Assembly: GCF_001954275.1 (NCBI RefSeq)
Contig: NZ_MBEU01000062.1
Location: 124,001 to 188,000 of the forward strand
Origin: Mycobacterium sp. IS-836
Lineage (GTDB): Bacteria; Actinomycetota; Actinomycetes; Mycobacteriales; Mycobacteriaceae
Length of the DNA stretch: 64,000 bases
Direction of reading: 5' to 3'
A model generated the notes under the pieces. It had not been told where the DNA came from, did no database searches, and saw only the letters and a list, made by a program, of their open reading frames with translations. Made by a program: the position numbers and the translations under genes. Positions 28,252 to 38,644 of this stretch are shown piece after piece; the stretch's first letter is position 1; every line of letters starts with the position of its first letter.

Positions 28252-29649
28252 ATGACCGGCAGCCACCCGTCGGTGCCCGCGCACTCGATCGCCCCCGCCT
28301 ACACCGGCCGCCTGTTCACCGCGCCCGTGCCCGCGCTGCGGTTGCCCGAGGAGTCGATGGACCCGGAGGCCGCCTACCGCTTCATCCACGACGAGCTGAT
28401 GCTCGACGGCAGCTCGCGGCTGAACCTGGCCACCTTCGTCACCACGTGGATGGACCCCGAGGCCGGCAAGCTGATGGCCGAGACGTTCGACAAGAACATG
28501 ATCGACAAGGACGAATATCCCGCGACCGCGGCCATCGAACAGCGCTGCGTCTGCATGGTCGCCGACCTGTTCCACGCCGACGGCCTGAGCGACGACGACC
28601 CGGGCAGCGCCTGCGGGGTGTCCACCATCGGCTCCAGCGAGGCGGTGATGCTGGGCGGCCTGGCCATGAAATGGCGCTGGCGGCAGAAGGTCGGCAAGGG
28701 GTGGGAGGGCCGCACTCCCAACCTGGTGATGGGCTCCAACGTCCAAGTGGTCTGGGAGAAATTCTGCCGCTACTTCGACGTCGAACCCCGCTATCTGCCC
28801 ATGGAGGAGGGGCGCTACGTCATCACTCCCGAGCAGGTCGTCGACGCCGTCGACGAGGACACCATCGGCGTGGTGGCGATCCTGGGCACCACCTACACCG
28901 GCGAACTCGAGCCCATCGCCGAGATCTGCGCGGCGCTGGACAAGTTGGCCGGCAAGCCCCTTTCAGAAGGCGGCGTGGATGTTCCGGTGCATGTCGACGC
29001 CGCCAGCGGCGGCTTTGTGGTGCCGTTCCTGCATCCCGAGCTCAAGTGGGATTTCCGGCTGCCCCGAGTGGTGTCGATCAACGTCAGCGGCCACAAGTAC
29101 GGGCTGACCTACCCCGGTGTCGGGTTCGTGGTCTGGCGGAGCAAGGAGTACCTGCCCGAGGACCTGGTGTTCCACGTGAATTATCTGGGTGGCGACATGC
29201 CGACCTTCACCCTGAACTTCTCCCGCCCCGGCAACCAGGTCGTTGGCCAGTACTACAACTTTCTGCGGCTGGGCCGCGAGGGCTACACCCAGGTCATGCA
29301 GACGCTGTCGTCGACCGCGCGCTGGCTGGGTGAGCAACTGCGTGTCGGAGACCACTGCGAGCTGATCTCGGACGGCTCAGCGATCCCGGTGGTCAGCTTC
29401 CGGCTTGCTCGCGGTCTGGGCTACACCGAGTTCGACGTCTCCCACGAGCTGCGCGGCTACGGGTGGCAGGTGCCCGCCTACACCATGCCGGAGAACGCGA
29501 CGGACATCTCGGTGCTGCGCATCGTGGTTCGCGAGGGCCTCTCCGCCGACCTGGCACGGGCGCTGCACGACGACGCCCGCACCGCGCTGGCCTCGCTCGA
29601 CAAGCTCAAGCCGGGCGGGCACTACGAGGCGCAGCACTTCGCACACTGA
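28252..29649 (+). CDS. gadB: Glutamate decarboxylase
   Basis: PLP-dependent enzyme converting glutamate to GABA and CO2, consuming a proton. The 465-residue product has the group II decarboxylase features TSGSSEAVMLGG-like STIGSSEAVMLGGLAMKW, the PLP-contacting HVDAASGGFVVPF, and the Schiff-base lysine in NVSGHKYGLTYPG (Lys282). The C-terminal EAQHFAH ends in a His, as in acid-regulated family members. The ATG at 28252 has aaagga upstream. It is spaced 22 bases from nnr. Confidence 0.95.
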   Translation: MTGSHPSVPAHSIAPAYTGRLFTAPVPALRLPEESMDPEAAYRFIHDELMLDGSSRLNLATFVTTWMDPEAGKLMAETFDKNMIDKDEYPATAAIEQRCVCMVADLFHADGLSDDDPGSACGVSTIGSSEAVMLGGLAMKWRWRQKVGKGWEGRTPNLVMGSNVQVVWEKFCRYFDVEPRYLPMEEGRYVITPEQVVDAVDEDTIGVVAILGTTYTGELEPIAEICAALDKLAGKPLSEGGVDVPVHVDAASGGFVVPFLHPELKWDFRLPRVVSINVSGHKYGLTYPGVGFVVWRSKEYLPEDLVFHVNYLGGDMPTFTLNFSRPGNQVVGQYYNFLRLGREGYTQVMQTLSSTARWLGEQLRVGDHCELISDGSAIPVVSFRLARGLGYTEFDVSHELRGYGWQVPAYTMPENATDISVLRIVVREGLSADLARALHDDARTALASLDKLKPGGHYEAQHFAH

Positions 29650-29685
29650 CGCTCGCGGGCGGCGCGCGGAGCCGGTTCTGGGACA

Positions 29686-30861
29686 ATGGCGGCCGTGGCC
29701 GTTACGCCGATATCCCTGAGCCCTGGGGTCCTCGCCGAGGCCGTCGTGGACCTGGGCGCGATCGAGCACAACGTGCGGGTCCTGCGCGAGCACGCCGGTC
29801 CCGCGCGGCTGATGGCTGTCGTCAAGGCCGACGGTTACGGCCACGGGGCCACCCGGGTTGCCCGCGCCGCGTTGGCCGCCGGGGCGGCCGAGCTGGGTGT
29901 CGCCACCGTCGACGAGGCGCTGGCGCTGCGCGCCGACGGGATCACCGCGCCGGTGCTGGCCTGGCTGCACCCGCCCGGCCTCGACTTCGGCCCCGCGCTG
30001 CTCGCCGACATCGAGATCGCCGTGTCCTCGGTCCGCCAGCTCGACGAGCTGCTGGACGCGGTGCGCCGCACTGGCCGCACCGCGACCGTGACCGTCAAGG
30101 TCGACACCGGACTGAACCGTAACGGCGTCGCCCCCGCCTCATACCCGTCGATGCTGACCGCGCTGCGCCAGGCCGTCGCCGAGGACGCCATCCGGCTGCG
30201 CGGGCTGATGTCGCACATGGTCTACGCCGACCAGCCCGACAATTCGATCAACGACGTTCAGGCGCAACGGCTCAGCGACATGCTGGCGCAGGCGCACCAG
30301 GCGGGGGTGACCTTCGAGCTTGCGCACCTGGCGAACTCGGCGGCAACCATGGCCCGTCCCGACCTGGCCTTCGATATGGTGCGCCCGGGCATCGCCGTGT
30401 ACGGCCTGAGTCCCGTGCCGCAGCTCGGCGACCTGGGATTGATACCCGCGATGACGGTGAAATGCGCTGTCGCGCTGGTGAAATCGATCAACGCCGGCGA
30501 CGGCGTGTCCTACGGACACACCTGGATCGCCGAGCAAGACACCACCGTGGCACTGATGCCGATCGGCTACGCGGACGGTGTTTTCCGATCGCTGGGCGGC
30601 CGGCTTGACGTGTTGATCAACGGGCGGCGACGCCCCGGCGTCGGGCGGATCTGCATGGACCAATTCCTCGTCGACCTAGGTCCCGGCCCGATCGACGTCG
30701 CCGAGGGCGACGAGGCCATCCTGTTCGGGCCCGGCACCAGCGGCGAACCCACCGCCCAGGACTGGGCCGACCTACTCGGCACCATCCACTACGAAGTGGT
30801 CACCAGCCCACGCGGGCGCATCGCCAGGACCTATCGCGAGGCCGGAACCGTTGAGCGATAA
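29686..30861 (+). CDS. alr: Alanine racemase
   Basis: PLP enzyme making D-alanine for peptidoglycan. The PLP lysine is Lys47 in [14 protein letters not shown]; the second catalytic base, Tyr, lies in [12 protein letters not shown]. Other signatures are VDTGLNRNG and [11 protein letters not shown]. The start is uncertain: the ATG at 29686 gives 391 residues. A GTG at 29695 lies 7 bases after a -10-like gacaat (29682-29687) and could be a leaderless start giving 388 residues (MAVTPIS...). The stop overlaps the next gene by 11 bases. Confidence 0.95.
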   Translation: MAAVAVTPISLSPGVLAEAVVDLGAIEHNVRVLREHAGPARLMAVVKADGYGHGATRVARAALAAGAAELGVATVDEALALRADGITAPVLAWLHPPGLDFGPALLADIEIAVSSVRQLDELLDAVRRTGRTATVTVKVDTGLNRNGVAPASYPSMLTALRQAVAEDAIRLRGLMSHMVYADQPDNSINDVQAQRLSDMLAQAHQAGVTFELAHLANSAATMARPDLAFDMVRPGIAVYGLSPVPQLGDLGLIPAMTVKCAVALVKSINAGDGVSYGHTWIAEQDTTVALMPIGYADGVFRSLGGRLDVLINGRRRPGVGRICMDQFLVDLGPGPIDVAEGDEAILFGPGTSGEPTAQDWADLLGTIHYEVVTSPRGRIARTYREAGTVER

Positions 30862-31966
30862 GAGAACCCGCAGGCGCCACCGGGAAAGGGCTTGGCTTGC
30901 GGGGGGCACCGGGCTGACTGCGGTCGCCACCATCGTCGGGGCCTCCGCCCGCCGCTCGATGATCCAACGGGCCACGGATATCGAAGACCCTTACGCCGAC
31001 GAGGATTTCGAGAGAGTAGACAGCGACCGCAGCTACGTGGTGATCACGGCCGACGGCGTGCCGCTGGCCGTCCGCGAAGTCGGCCCGGTCGACGCGCCCG
31101 TGACCATGGTCTTCGCCCATGGCTTCTGTCTGCGCATGGGCGCCTTCTACTTCCAGCGCACCCGGCTCGCCGAGAAATGGGGGCCGCGGGTGCGGATGGT
31201 CTTCTACGACCAGCGCGGGCACGGGCTCTCCGGCGAAGCCGAGCCCGAGACGTACACACTGACCCAGCTGGGCCAGGACCTGGAAGCCGTGCTGACCGAG
31301 GCCGCGCCGCAGGGGGTCGTCGTGCTGGTCGGCCATTCGATGGGCGGCATGACGGTGTTGTCGCACGCCCGGCAGTACCCCGAACAGTACGGGCGCATGA
31401 TCGTCGGCGCGGCGTTGATTTCCTCTGCCGCCGAAGGCGTTACCCGTTCGCCGTTGGGGGAGGTCCTGAAAAACCCTGCGGTGGAAGCGCTTCGGTTCAC
31501 CGCCCGCTCCGCCCCTAAGCTGACGCACCGCGGCCGCAACGTGTCGCGGTCGCTGATCGCGCCGGTGCTGCGGGCCGCGTCCTACAGCGACCTGCACGTC
31601 AGCCGAAGCCTGGACGCCTTCTCCCAGCGCATGATGAACGGCACGCCGATCGCCACCCTGGTGGGATTCTTGCGGGCACTGGAAGTGCACGACGAAACCG
31701 CCGGGCTGTGGACGTTGCTGCGCATTCCGACGCTGATCGCCTGCGGTGACCACGACCTGATCACCCCCGACGAGTACTCCAGGAAGATGGCGGCCTCCCT
31801 GCCGCAGTCCGAGCTGGTCATCGTGACCGGGGCCAGTCACCTGGCCCTGCTGGACAAACACGAAGCCATCAACGACGGTCTGGTCCGGCTGGTCAACCGC
31901 GCCACACCGAGCAAGGTGGTCCTGCGCTACCGGCGTTTGCGGGAACGGTTCCGGCGTCATGCCTGA
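30851..31966 (+). CDS. Alpha/beta hydrolase
   Basis: 371-residue alpha/beta-hydrolase-fold protein. After a basic N-terminus there is one hydrophobic stretch ([20 protein letters not shown], about 15-34) that may anchor it. The fold shows [29 protein letters not shown], the nucleophile elbow [14 protein letters not shown], the acid region [13 protein letters not shown] and the His in [13 protein letters not shown]. It is a probable lipid or epoxide-type hydrolase, with the substrate unknown. The start is a TTG 11 bases inside alr, and it overlaps tsaE by 8 bases, so it is embedded in the alr-tsaE operon. Confidence 0.88.
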   Translation: MSDKRTRRRHRERAWLAGGTGLTAVATIVGASARRSMIQRATDIEDPYADEDFERVDSDRSYVVITADGVPLAVREVGPVDAPVTMVFAHGFCLRMGAFYFQRTRLAEKWGPRVRMVFYDQRGHGLSGEAEPETYTLTQLGQDLEAVLTEAAPQGVVVLVGHSMGGMTVLSHARQYPEQYGRMIVGAALISSAAEGVTRSPLGEVLKNPAVEALRFTARSAPKLTHRGRNVSRSLIAPVLRAASYSDLHVSRSLDAFSQRMMNGTPIATLVGFLRALEVHDETAGLWTLLRIPTLIACGDHDLITPDEYSRKMAASLPQSELVIVTGASHLALLDKHEAINDGLVRLVNRATPSKVVLRYRRLRERFRRHA

Positions 31967-32420
31967 GCAGGGCACCGCGACCTGTGAGCGCGTCGAGGAC
32001 ACCGTGGCGCTGGGTTCCCGGCTGGGCCAGCAGCTGCGTGCCGGTGACGTGGTGGTGCTCTCCGGTCCGCTCGGCGCCGGAAAGACGGTGCTGGCCAAGG
32101 GTATTGCCGCGGCGATGGATGTCGACGGCCCGGTCACCTCACCGACGTACGTGCTGGCGCGGGTGCATCCGGCGCGACGGCCCGGCGCGCCGGCGATGAT
32201 TCACGTCGACGTCTACCGGCTGCTGGACCACCGGGGGACCGACCTGCTCGGCGAGCTCGACTCGCTGGACCTCGATACGGAGCTCGACGACGCTGTCGTC
32301 GTCGTGGAGTGGGGCGAGGGCCTGGCCGAACGCCTCTCCGAGCGACACCTGGACGTCCGCCTCGAGCGGGTCAGCCATTCCGACGCGCGGATCGCGACCT
32401 GGGAGTGGAACCGCCCGTGA
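31959..32420 (+). CDS. tsaE: tRNA threonylcarbamoyladenosine biosynthesis ATPase TsaE
   Basis: ATPase partner of the TsaB-TsaD complex that makes t6A37 in ANN-decoding tRNAs. The P-loop is SGPLGAGKTVLAKG at about residues 35-48, followed by SPTYVLARVH, HVDVYRL and VVVEWGEGLAERL. The length of 153 residues is normal. It overlaps the hydrolase upstream by 8 bases and tsaB downstream by 4 (gtga). Confidence 0.95.
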   Translation: MPEQGTATCERVEDTVALGSRLGQQLRAGDVVVLSGPLGAGKTVLAKGIAAAMDVDGPVTSPTYVLARVHPARRPGAPAMIHVDVYRLLDHRGTDLLGELDSLDLDTELDDAVVVVEWGEGLAERLSERHLDVRLERVSHSDARIATWEWNRP

Positions 32421-33037
32421 ATGTTGTTCTCGCCCTGGATACTTCGACGCCTGCGGTCACGGCCGGCGTCGTGCGTCTGTCCGATCACGCCGTCCTGGCC
32501 GAGCGGGTCACCGTCGACGCCCGCGCGCACGCCGAACGGCTCACCCCCAACGCGCTGGCCGCCCTGGGCCAGGCCGGGCTGACGATGGCCGATCTCGACG
32601 CCGTCGTGGTGGGCTGCGGTCCCGGCCCGTTCACCGGCCTGCGGGCCGGGATGGCGACCGCCGCCGCATATGGGCACGCGCTGGGCATCCCCGTACACGG
32701 GGTGTGCAGCCTGGACGCCATCGGGGTGCGGACCACCGGCGACACGCTGGTGGTCACCGACGCCCGCCGCCGCGAGGTCTACTGGGCCCGCTACCGCGAC
32801 GGGGTGCGTACCGCCGGCCCGGCGGTCAACGCCCCGGCCGACGTCGAGCCCGGCCCGGCACGGGCGGTCGCGGGTTCGCCCGAGCACGCGGCCCGGTTCG
32901 GCCTGCGGACCTGCGAGCCGGTCTATCCGACGGCGGCCGGGCTGGTCGCCGCGGTGCCCGACTGGTCGGCCGACCCCGCGCCGCTGGTCGCGCTGTATCT
33001 GCGCCGGCCCGATGCCAAGCCATTGGCGGCCCGTTAG
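32417..33037 (+). CDS. tsaB: tRNA threonylcarbamoyladenosine biosynthesis protein TsaB
   Basis: Non-catalytic ASKHA-fold partner that dimerises with TsaD. From the GTG at 32417 the 206-residue product begins MNVVLALDTSTPAVTAGVV and has the characteristic AVVVGCGPGPFTGLRAGMATAAAYGHALG. It is coupled to tsaE by a 4-base overlap, and its stop shares one base with the rimI GTG. Confidence 0.95.
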   Translation: MNVVLALDTSTPAVTAGVVRLSDHAVLAERVTVDARAHAERLTPNALAALGQAGLTMADLDAVVVGCGPGPFTGLRAGMATAAAYGHALGIPVHGVCSLDAIGVRTTGDTLVVTDARRREVYWARYRDGVRTAGPAVNAPADVEPGPARAVAGSPEHAARFGLRTCEPVYPTAAGLVAAVPDWSADPAPLVALYLRRPDAKPLAAR

Positions 33038-33504
33038 TGACCGCGCCCCGCGAGCCCGTGACCATCGGCGCGTTGACACCCGCCGACGCCGAGCGCTGCG
33101 CACAGCTGGAGGCCCAGCTGTTCGACGGCGACGACCCGTGGCCGGCGGTGGCGTTCAACCGCGAACTGGCCAGCTCGCACAACCACTACGTGGCCGCGCG
33201 CGCCGCCGGCCGCGTGGTGGGTTATGCGGGCATCTCCCGGTTGGGCCGCAAACCGCCGTTCGAATACGAGGTGCACACGATCGGCGTGGACCCGGCATTC
33301 CAGGGACGGGGCATCGGCCGCCGCCTGCTCGACGAGTTGCTGAATTTCGCCGACGGCGGTGTGGTCTACCTGGAGGTGCGCACCGACAACGAGGCGGCCA
33401 TCGCGCTGTACCGCAGCGCCGGTTTTGACCAGATCGGCCTGCGTCGGCGCTACTACCGGGTCAGCGGCGCCGACGCGTACACGATGTGCAGGGAGGCCGA
33501 ATGA
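33037..33504 (+). CDS. rimI: Ribosomal-protein-alanine N-acetyltransferase RimI
   Basis: GNAT-family N-terminal acetyltransferase, in E. coli acting on ribosomal protein S18. The 155-residue product has the acetyl-CoA-binding motif [19 protein letters not shown] and the later [19 protein letters not shown] followed by GLRRRYYR. The GTG at 33037 is chosen because the frame upstream lies entirely inside tsaB. It overlaps tsaD by 4 bases (atga). Confidence 0.93.
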   Translation: MTAPREPVTIGALTPADAERCAQLEAQLFDGDDPWPAVAFNRELASSHNHYVAARAAGRVVGYAGISRLGRKPPFEYEVHTIGVDPAFQGRGIGRRLLDELLNFADGGVVYLEVRTDNEAAIALYRSAGFDQIGLRRRYYRVSGADAYTMCREAE

Positions 33505-34526
33505 CCACCATCCTGGCGATCGAAACCTCCTGCGACGAAACGGGAGTCGGCATCGCGCGGCTGGACGCTGGCGGCGCCGTGACACTGCTGGCCGACGAGG
33601 TGGCATCCAGCGTCGACGAGCATGTCCGGTTCGGTGGCGTGGTGCCCGAGATCGCCTCGCGCGCGCACCTGGAAGCCCTGGGTCCCGCCATGCGTCGCGC
33701 GCTGTCCGCGGCCGGCGTGGAACGACCCGACGTCGTCGCCGCCACCATCGGGCCCGGCCTAGCCGGTGCCCTGTTGGTGGGAGTGGCTGCCGCCAAAGCG
33801 TATTCGGCCGCATGGGACGTGCCGTTCTACGCCGTCAACCACCTGGGCGGGCACCTGGCCGCCGACGTATACGAACACGGGCCGCTGCCCGAATGCGTGG
33901 CGCTGCTGGTGTCCGGTGGCCACACGCATCTGCTGCACGTGCGTTCGCTCGGCGAGCCGATCGTCGAGCTGGGCAGCACCGTCGACGACGCCGCGGGCGA
34001 GGCCTACGACAAGGTCGCGCGCCTGCTGGGCCTGGGCTACCCCGGCGGAAAGGTGCTCGACGACCTGGCCCGCACCGGTGACCGCGGGGCCATCACGTTC
34101 CCGCGCGGCATGACCGGCCCGGCCGACGACCCGCACGCGTTCAGCTTCTCCGGGCTCAAGACCGCCGTCGCGCGATACGTGGAGAGCCACCCCGACGCCG
34201 CCACGGCCGACATCGCCGCCGGCTTTCAGGAAGCCGTCGCCGACGTGCTGACCATGAAGGCGATGCGGGCGGCGACCGGGCTTGGTGTGGGGACCCTGCT
34301 GATCGCCGGGGGAGTGGCCGCCAACTCCCGACTGAGGGAGCTGGCCACGCAGCGCTGCGCGGCGGCGGGCCTGACGCTACGGATCCCCAGACCGCGACTG
34401 TGCACCGACAACGGGGCGATGATCGCCGCGTTCGCCGCGCACCTGGTGGCCGCCGGAGCGGCACCCTCACCGCTGGACGTGCCCAGCGACCCGGGCCTGC
34501 CGGTGGTAAAAGGCCAGGTCAACTGA
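33501..34526 (+). CDS. tsaD: tRNA N6-adenosine threonylcarbamoyltransferase TsaD
   Basis: Catalytic subunit transferring the threonylcarbamoyl group to A37 of tRNA. The 341-residue product begins [19 protein letters not shown] and has the metal-binding His pair in [23 protein letters not shown], and the nucleotide-binding [15 protein letters not shown]. The ATG at 33501 gives the standard N-terminus and overlaps the rimI stop by 4 bases. It ends the tsaE-tsaB-rimI-tsaD run; the chaperonin genes follow after a regulatory gap. Confidence 0.96.
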   Translation: MTTILAIETSCDETGVGIARLDAGGAVTLLADEVASSVDEHVRFGGVVPEIASRAHLEALGPAMRRALSAAGVERPDVVAATIGPGLAGALLVGVAAAKAYSAAWDVPFYAVNHLGGHLAADVYEHGPLPECVALLVSGGHTHLLHVRSLGEPIVELGSTVDDAAGEAYDKVARLLGLGYPGGKVLDDLARTGDRGAITFPRGMTGPADDPHAFSFSGLKTAVARYVESHPDAATADIAAGFQEAVADVLTMKAMRAATGLGVGTLLIAGGVAANSRLRELATQRCAAAGLTLRIPRPRLCTDNGAMIAAFAAHLVAAGAAPSPLDVPSDPGLPVVKGQVN

Positions 34527-34571
34527 CTGCATGGCGCCAACCCGCGGGAAGCAGCGGTGCGGCCTTGAGTG

Positions 34572-34598
34572 CTAGCACTCTCATGTATAGAGTGCTAG
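34572..34598. promoter_or_regulatory. CIRCE operator upstream of groES
   Basis: ctagcactc (34572-34580), nine bases, then gagtgctag (34590-34598): both arms match perfectly and differ from the textbook TTAGCACTC/GAGTGCTAA only at the outer base. This is the HrcA repressor site that gives heat-inducible groES-groEL1 transcription. The left arm also forms part of gagtgctagcactc (34567-34580), a second overlapping palindrome. Confidence 0.93.
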
Positions 34599-34767
34599 GT
34601 GGCAATCGGCCAACCCCCCGTGTCGGCACCCGCGACGACGGCGCGAGGGTGCGGACGGGTGCCGAAACACCTGACAATTCGGACGGTTCGGGGCAAGCCC
34701 CGGACCGACCGCCAACTCCGGTCCGGGCACATCCCGGACCCGACCCAAATAGTGGAGGGCTCCAATC

Positions 34768-35070
34768 GTGGCGAAGGTGAACATCAAGCCACTCGAGGAC
34801 AAGATTCTCGTGCAGGCCAACGAGGCCGAGACCACGACCGCGTCCGGTCTGGTCATTCCTGACACCGCCAAGGAGAAGCCGCAGGAAGGCACCGTCGTCG
34901 CAGTCGGCCCCGGCCGGTGGGACGAGGACGGCGACAAGCGGATCCCGGTCGACGTGTCGGAGGGTGACACCGTCATCTACAGCAAGTACGGCGGCACCGA
35001 GATCAAGTACAACGGCGAGGAATACCTCATCCTGTCGGCACGCGACGTGCTGGCCGTCGTATCCAAGTAA
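34768..35070 (+). CDS. groES: Co-chaperonin GroES
   Basis: 10-kDa co-chaperonin that caps GroEL. The 100-residue product begins [21 protein letters not shown] and has the mobile-loop region [21 protein letters not shown] plus [28 protein letters not shown]. The GTG start follows gtggagggctcc. It is regulated by the CIRCE operator 170 bases upstream and co-transcribed with groEL1. Confidence 0.97.
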   Translation: MAKVNIKPLEDKILVQANEAETTTASGLVIPDTAKEKPQEGTVVAVGPGRWDEDGDKRIPVDVSEGDTVIYSKYGGTEIKYNGEEYLILSARDVLAVVSK

Positions 35071-35146
35071 AGAACCGTGTTCCGCCCCGGCGATCCCTGT
35101 AACCACGGGTGATTTCCGGGGCGGCTCGCGTCGAAGGGGAGCCTTG

Positions 35147-36763
35147 ATGAGCAAGCTGATTGAGTACGACGAAACCGCCCGCCGCGCCATGGAGGCCGGT
35201 GTGGACAAGCTCGCCGACGCGGTACGCGTGACCCTGGGCCCACGTGGCCGGCATGTGGTGCTGGCCAAGGCATTTGGCGGGCCCGCGATCACCAACGACG
35301 GCGTCACCGTCGCGCGCGAGATCGACCTGGAAGACCCGTTCGAGAACCTGGGCGCCCAGCTGGTGAAGTCGGTGGCCACGAAGACCAACGACGTCGCCGG
35401 CGACGGCACGACGACCGCGACCGTGTTGGCCCAGGCATTGGTCAAGGGCGGCCTGCGCATGGTCGCCGCCGGCGCCAACCCGATCGCGCTCGGCGCCGGA
35501 ATCGGCAAGGCGGCCGACGCGGTGTCCGAGGCGCTTCTGGCCGCCGCCACCCCGGTCTCCGGCAAGGAAGGCATCGCGCAGGTGGCGACGGTCTCCTCAC
35601 GCGACGCGCAGATCGGTGAACTCGTCGGCGAGGCCATGAGCAAGGTGGGCCACGACGGCGTGGTCAGCGTCGAGGAATCCTCGACGCTCAGCACCGAGCT
35701 GGACTTCACCGAGGGCGTCGGCTTCGACAAGGGATTCCTGTCGGCGTACTTCGTCACCGACTTCGACTCCCAGGAGGCGGTGCTCGAAGACGCTCTGATC
35801 CTGCTGCACCAGGACAAGGTCAGCTCGCTGCCCGACCTGCTGCCCATGCTGGAGAAGGTCGCCGAGGCCGGCAAGCCGCTGCTGATCATCGCCGAAGACG
35901 TCGAGGGCGAGGCCCTGGCCACGCTGGTGGTCAACTCCATCCGCAAGACGCTCAAGGCCGTCGCGGTCAAGTCGCCGTTCTTCGGCGATCGCCGCAAGGC
36001 CTTCATGGAAGACCTGGCGATCGTGACGGGCGGGCAGGTCGTCAATCCCGACGCCGGCCTGCTGCTGCGCGAGGTCGGCACCGAGGTGCTGGGCACCGCG
36101 CGGCGCGTGGTGGTCAGCAAGGACGACACGATCATCGTCGAGGGCGGCGGCTCCGCGGATGCGGTGGCCAATCGCATCAAGCAGCTGCGCGCCGAGATCG
36201 AGGCGAGCGACTCGGACTGGGATCGCGAGAAGTTGCAGGAGCGGCTGGCCAAGCTGGCGGGCGGGGTGGCCGTCATCAAGGTGGGCGCCGCGACCGAGAC
36301 CGCGCTCAAGGAGCGCAAGGAAAGCGTCGAGGATGCCGTCGCGGCCGCCAAGGCAGCGGTCGAAGAGGGCATCGTCGCCGGCGGGGGATCGGCCCTGATC
36401 CAGGCCGGCAAAAAGCTGCAGGAGCTGCGCGCGTCGCTGAGCGGCGACGAGGCCCTCGGTGTCGACGTGTTCGCCGAAGCGCTTCCCGCGCCGCTGTATT
36501 GGATCGCCACCAACGCGGGGCTGGACGGCGCGGTCGCGGTCAACAAGGTCAGCGAGCTACCCGCCGGGCAGGGACTGAACGCGGACACGCTGAACTACGG
36601 CGACCTGGTCGCCGAAGGCGTGATCGATCCCGTCAAGGTCACCCGTTCGGCGGTCCTGAACGCGGGGTCGGTGGCCCGGATGGTGCTCACCACCGAGACC
36701 GCGGTCGTGGACAAGCCCGCCGATGAGGACGACGACCACGGCCACGGTCATCACCATCACTAG
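35147..36763 (+). CDS. groEL1: Chaperonin GroEL1 with His-rich C-terminus
   Basis: 60-kDa chaperonin of the groES-linked paralogue type. The 538-residue product begins [20 protein letters not shown] and has ATP-binding [14 protein letters not shown] and [15 protein letters not shown], plus [12 protein letters not shown]. It ends [13 protein letters not shown]. The His-rich tail, in place of the Gly-Gly-Met tail, identifies GroEL1, which in mycobacteria has specialised roles and binds metal ions. The ATG at 35147 follows gaaggggagcc. A strong terminator follows. Confidence 0.96.
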   Translation: MSKLIEYDETARRAMEAGVDKLADAVRVTLGPRGRHVVLAKAFGGPAITNDGVTVAREIDLEDPFENLGAQLVKSVATKTNDVAGDGTTTATVLAQALVKGGLRMVAAGANPIALGAGIGKAADAVSEALLAAATPVSGKEGIAQVATVSSRDAQIGELVGEAMSKVGHDGVVSVEESSTLSTELDFTEGVGFDKGFLSAYFVTDFDSQEAVLEDALILLHQDKVSSLPDLLPMLEKVAEAGKPLLIIAEDVEGEALATLVVNSIRKTLKAVAVKSPFFGDRRKAFMEDLAIVTGGQVVNPDAGLLLREVGTEVLGTARRVVVSKDDTIIVEGGGSADAVANRIKQLRAEIEASDSDWDREKLQERLAKLAGGVAVIKVGAATETALKERKESVEDAVAAAKAAVEEGIVAGGGSALIQAGKKLQELRASLSGDEALGVDVFAEALPAPLYWIATNAGLDGAVAVNKVSELPAGQGLNADTLNYGDLVAEGVIDPVKVTRSAVLNAGSVARMVLTTETAVVDKPADEDDDHGHGHHHH

Positions 36764-36778
36764 AAGCACCTTCTAACG

Positions 36779-36815
36779 AAGCACCCTCGGTTTGTCGCCG
36801 AGGGTGCTTTGTTTC
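36779..36815 (+). terminator. Rho-independent terminator of groES-groEL1
   Basis: aagcaccctcgg (36779-36790) and ccgagggtgctt (36798-36809) form a perfect 12-base stem with a 7-base loop, followed by tgtttc. It starts 15 bases after the groEL1 stop. Confidence 0.85.
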
Positions 36816-36916
36816 TGGGGCACGGCACCGGGAAGCCAAATCGTCTATCCCTCACTGGTTCCCAGTCAAATACAATCAAGTGACGGGTTTTCGGTGGCAC
36901 GGGTGGGAGGTGCATC

Positions 36917-37381
36917 GTGTCATTTGGATCGAGAAGCCTCGTTTTGGGTCCGGGTGAGGGGCGGACCGATCGCTTGCCGGGTCAGTCGTACACCTACAAG
37001 GCGGCCGGCGAGGATACAGCTGGCGCCTATGCATTGATCGAAGCCACGCTCACCGGTGAAGGGCCGCCGCAACATATTCACCACGCCGAGGAAGAAGCGA
37101 TCTATGTCGTGGATGGTCAGGTCAACGTTCAGGTCGGTGACCAAACCAAGCACATCACGCAAGGGTCGTTCGTCCTCGTCCCCCGCGGCACGGTGCACAC
37201 CTTCTGGAACGCCGGGTCGACCCACGCAAAGCTGCTCGTGATTGTCTCGCCACCAGGCTTCGAGCGGATCTTCACCGAGGTAGCCGGTGATGAGGAAATC
37301 GATACGGACACATTTATAGAGCGGGTCGGCGCGCTTGCGGCCAAGTACCACCTGGAAATCACCGGGCCGCCTCGGGGCTAG
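36917..37381 (+). CDS. Cupin-domain protein
   Basis: 154-residue single-domain cupin. The metal site appears as PPQHIHHAEEEAIYVVDGQ (motif 1 His-x-His and Glu) and PRGTVHTFWN (motif 2 His), so a bound divalent metal is likely. The GTG start at 36917 has gggagg 6 bases upstream. Such small cupins act as dioxygenases, isomerases or sensors, and nothing more precise can be said. It is the first gene of an accessory stretch between groEL1 and whiB3 that I do not recall in M. tuberculosis. Confidence 0.85.
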   Translation: MSFGSRSLVLGPGEGRTDRLPGQSYTYKAAGEDTAGAYALIEATLTGEGPPQHIHHAEEEAIYVVDGQVNVQVGDQTKHITQGSFVLVPRGTVHTFWNAGSTHAKLLVIVSPPGFERIFTEVAGDEEIDTDTFIERVGALAAKYHLEITGPPRG

Positions 37382-37451
37382 GAGGGCCACACGCCGGCAC
37401 ACGTCATACCGTCCCCCACGGTCGCCGCGCGGAAGCGGTGCGTTGGGGGCT

Positions 37452-38201
37452 TCAGCGACCGCGAGGAAGTACCGGCGGAGTCGTCACGGTGATGGTCGGC
37501 GTCGACGTGAAGGTCGGCGGGGTGGTGACCGTGACGGTGCTGGTGCTCGTGCTCGTGGACGGCGGCGCTACGGCCGTCGTGGTGGTGATCGTGGTGGCGG
37601 TCGTTGTCTCCGTGGTGGACGACGTCGTCGTCGCGGCCGCCGCGGCAATCACGCCACAGGCCACCCGCTTGCCCGATTCACCGGTGGAGCCGGTGCTCAA
37701 GTTATCCGGATCTTGGTGGATGACCAGTGCGCTGCCCGAGCCGTTTCGCAGGTCCGCGGCGGTGATCGAGTTCGTGGTGGTGACGAGTTTCGCCGAGCCG
37801 TCGGTGCGCACCTGCAACGCGGTCAGCTCGCCGCTCGCGGGATAGCCGGTGTGACCCGGTGCCTGGTAGACGCCTCCGGCCGAACTGAAGTCCCCGGGGT
37901 CGCATCTGCCGATCGAGTGGATCTGCAGCCCGTGGAAACCCGGGCTCAGCACCTGGTTGGCGCCGGCCTCGACGGTCACTGTCGCGTAGCCGTCGGCGAA
38001 ATCGAAGGTGGCGTTGGCGACCACCGTCCCGTCGGCGCTCTTCAACTGCGTGGCCATTCTCTCCGCGCCGGCCGGCGACGTGGTGAGCGGTGACGTGTTG
38101 GGCTGGCTGCCGCGCTGGTTCGTGCATGCGCCCACCGGTGCCGCGGTGGCGGCCAGTACCGCGGCCGCAACGGCTACTTCCCTTTTCAAGCCCGTATTCA
38201 T
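37452..38201 (-). CDS. Cu/Zn superoxide-dismutase-like lipoprotein with lost metal ligands and Thr-rich tail
   Basis: 249-residue exported protein. The signal sequence ends in a lipobox-like VGAC (Cys26). Residues ~50-185 are a SodC fold: PGFHGLQIHSIGRCDP, SSAGGVYQAPGHTGYPASGEL, ALVIHQDPDNL and GKRVACGVI, with Cys100 and Cys182 for the disulfide. At the copper ligand positions His46 and His63 (bovine numbering) there are Gln93 and Val111, and the second His of GGHYH is Gln113. His95, His117 and His162 remain. Residues 190-249 form a Thr/Ser/Pro-rich tail. Dismutase activity is unlikely; a binding or structural role is more plausible. Confidence 0.85.
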   Translation of the reverse strand: MNTGLKREVAVAAAVLAATAAPVGACTNQRGSQPNTSPLTTSPAGAERMATQLKSADGTVVANATFDFADGYATVTVEAGANQVLSPGFHGLQIHSIGRCDPGDFSSAGGVYQAPGHTGYPASGELTALQVRTDGSAKLVTTTNSITAADLRNGSGSALVIHQDPDNLSTGSTGESGKRVACGVIAAAAATTTSSTTETTTATTITTTTAVAPPSTSTSTSTVTVTTPPTFTSTPTITVTTPPVLPRGR

Positions 38202-38238
38202 GCACGGGAGCTACCCGAATTAGCCGCGGTCAAACCCA

Positions 38239-38574
38239 CTAGAGCAGCGGCCGGGGGTCGAACACCACGCGCACCCGTTGGGCCAGCCCGTCTTCCACAT
38301 GACACCAATTCACGACGGGGACGGGGTCGCCGCCCTTCGGATGCAGGTTGAACCACGTCAGCACGTCGCGGTCGTCGGCCAACATCTTCTCGATGGTGAT
38401 GTCGTCGAGCATCTGGCCGAAGCCGGCGAGTTGCGTGACGTAGTCGTCGGCGCCGCTGGCGGTGCCCATCGGCCCGGAGAACGTCACGTCGTCGGCGAGG
38501 ATCGCGCGGAGGCCGTCGAAATCCTGGCGCTTCCAGCTGTCGAAATATGTTCGTGCGATCTGTGTCGGTTCCAT
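38239..38574 (-). CDS. NTF2/SnoaL-like fold protein
   Basis: 111-residue SnoaL-like single-domain protein (MEPTQIARTYFDSWKRQDFDGLRAILADDVTFSGPMG; DDYVTQLAGFGQML). It is a probable small-molecule-binding or isomerase-type protein, with no substrate assignable. It is transcribed divergently from the LysR-type regulator, 70 bases away, so it is the most likely regulated target. It is distinct in sequence from the NTF2-like protein at 21395-21745. Confidence 0.82.
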   Translation of the reverse strand: MEPTQIARTYFDSWKRQDFDGLRAILADDVTFSGPMGTASGADDYVTQLAGFGQMLDDITIEKMLADDRDVLTWFNLHPKGGDPVPVVNWCHVEDGLAQRVRVVFDPRPLL

Positions 38575-38644
38575 GCCTTCATCCTCCCGGCGAGACGGGC
38601 ATACGTCGAAGATATGTTCGTGATCCGGTGCATAATCAGTAGTT

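Noticed and set aside
34519..36588. 689-codon minus-strand Ser/Thr/Ala-rich frame opposite groES-groEL1
   Set aside because: Typical antisense shadow of a high-GC gene; it also runs through the CIRCE operator and the groES promoter region.
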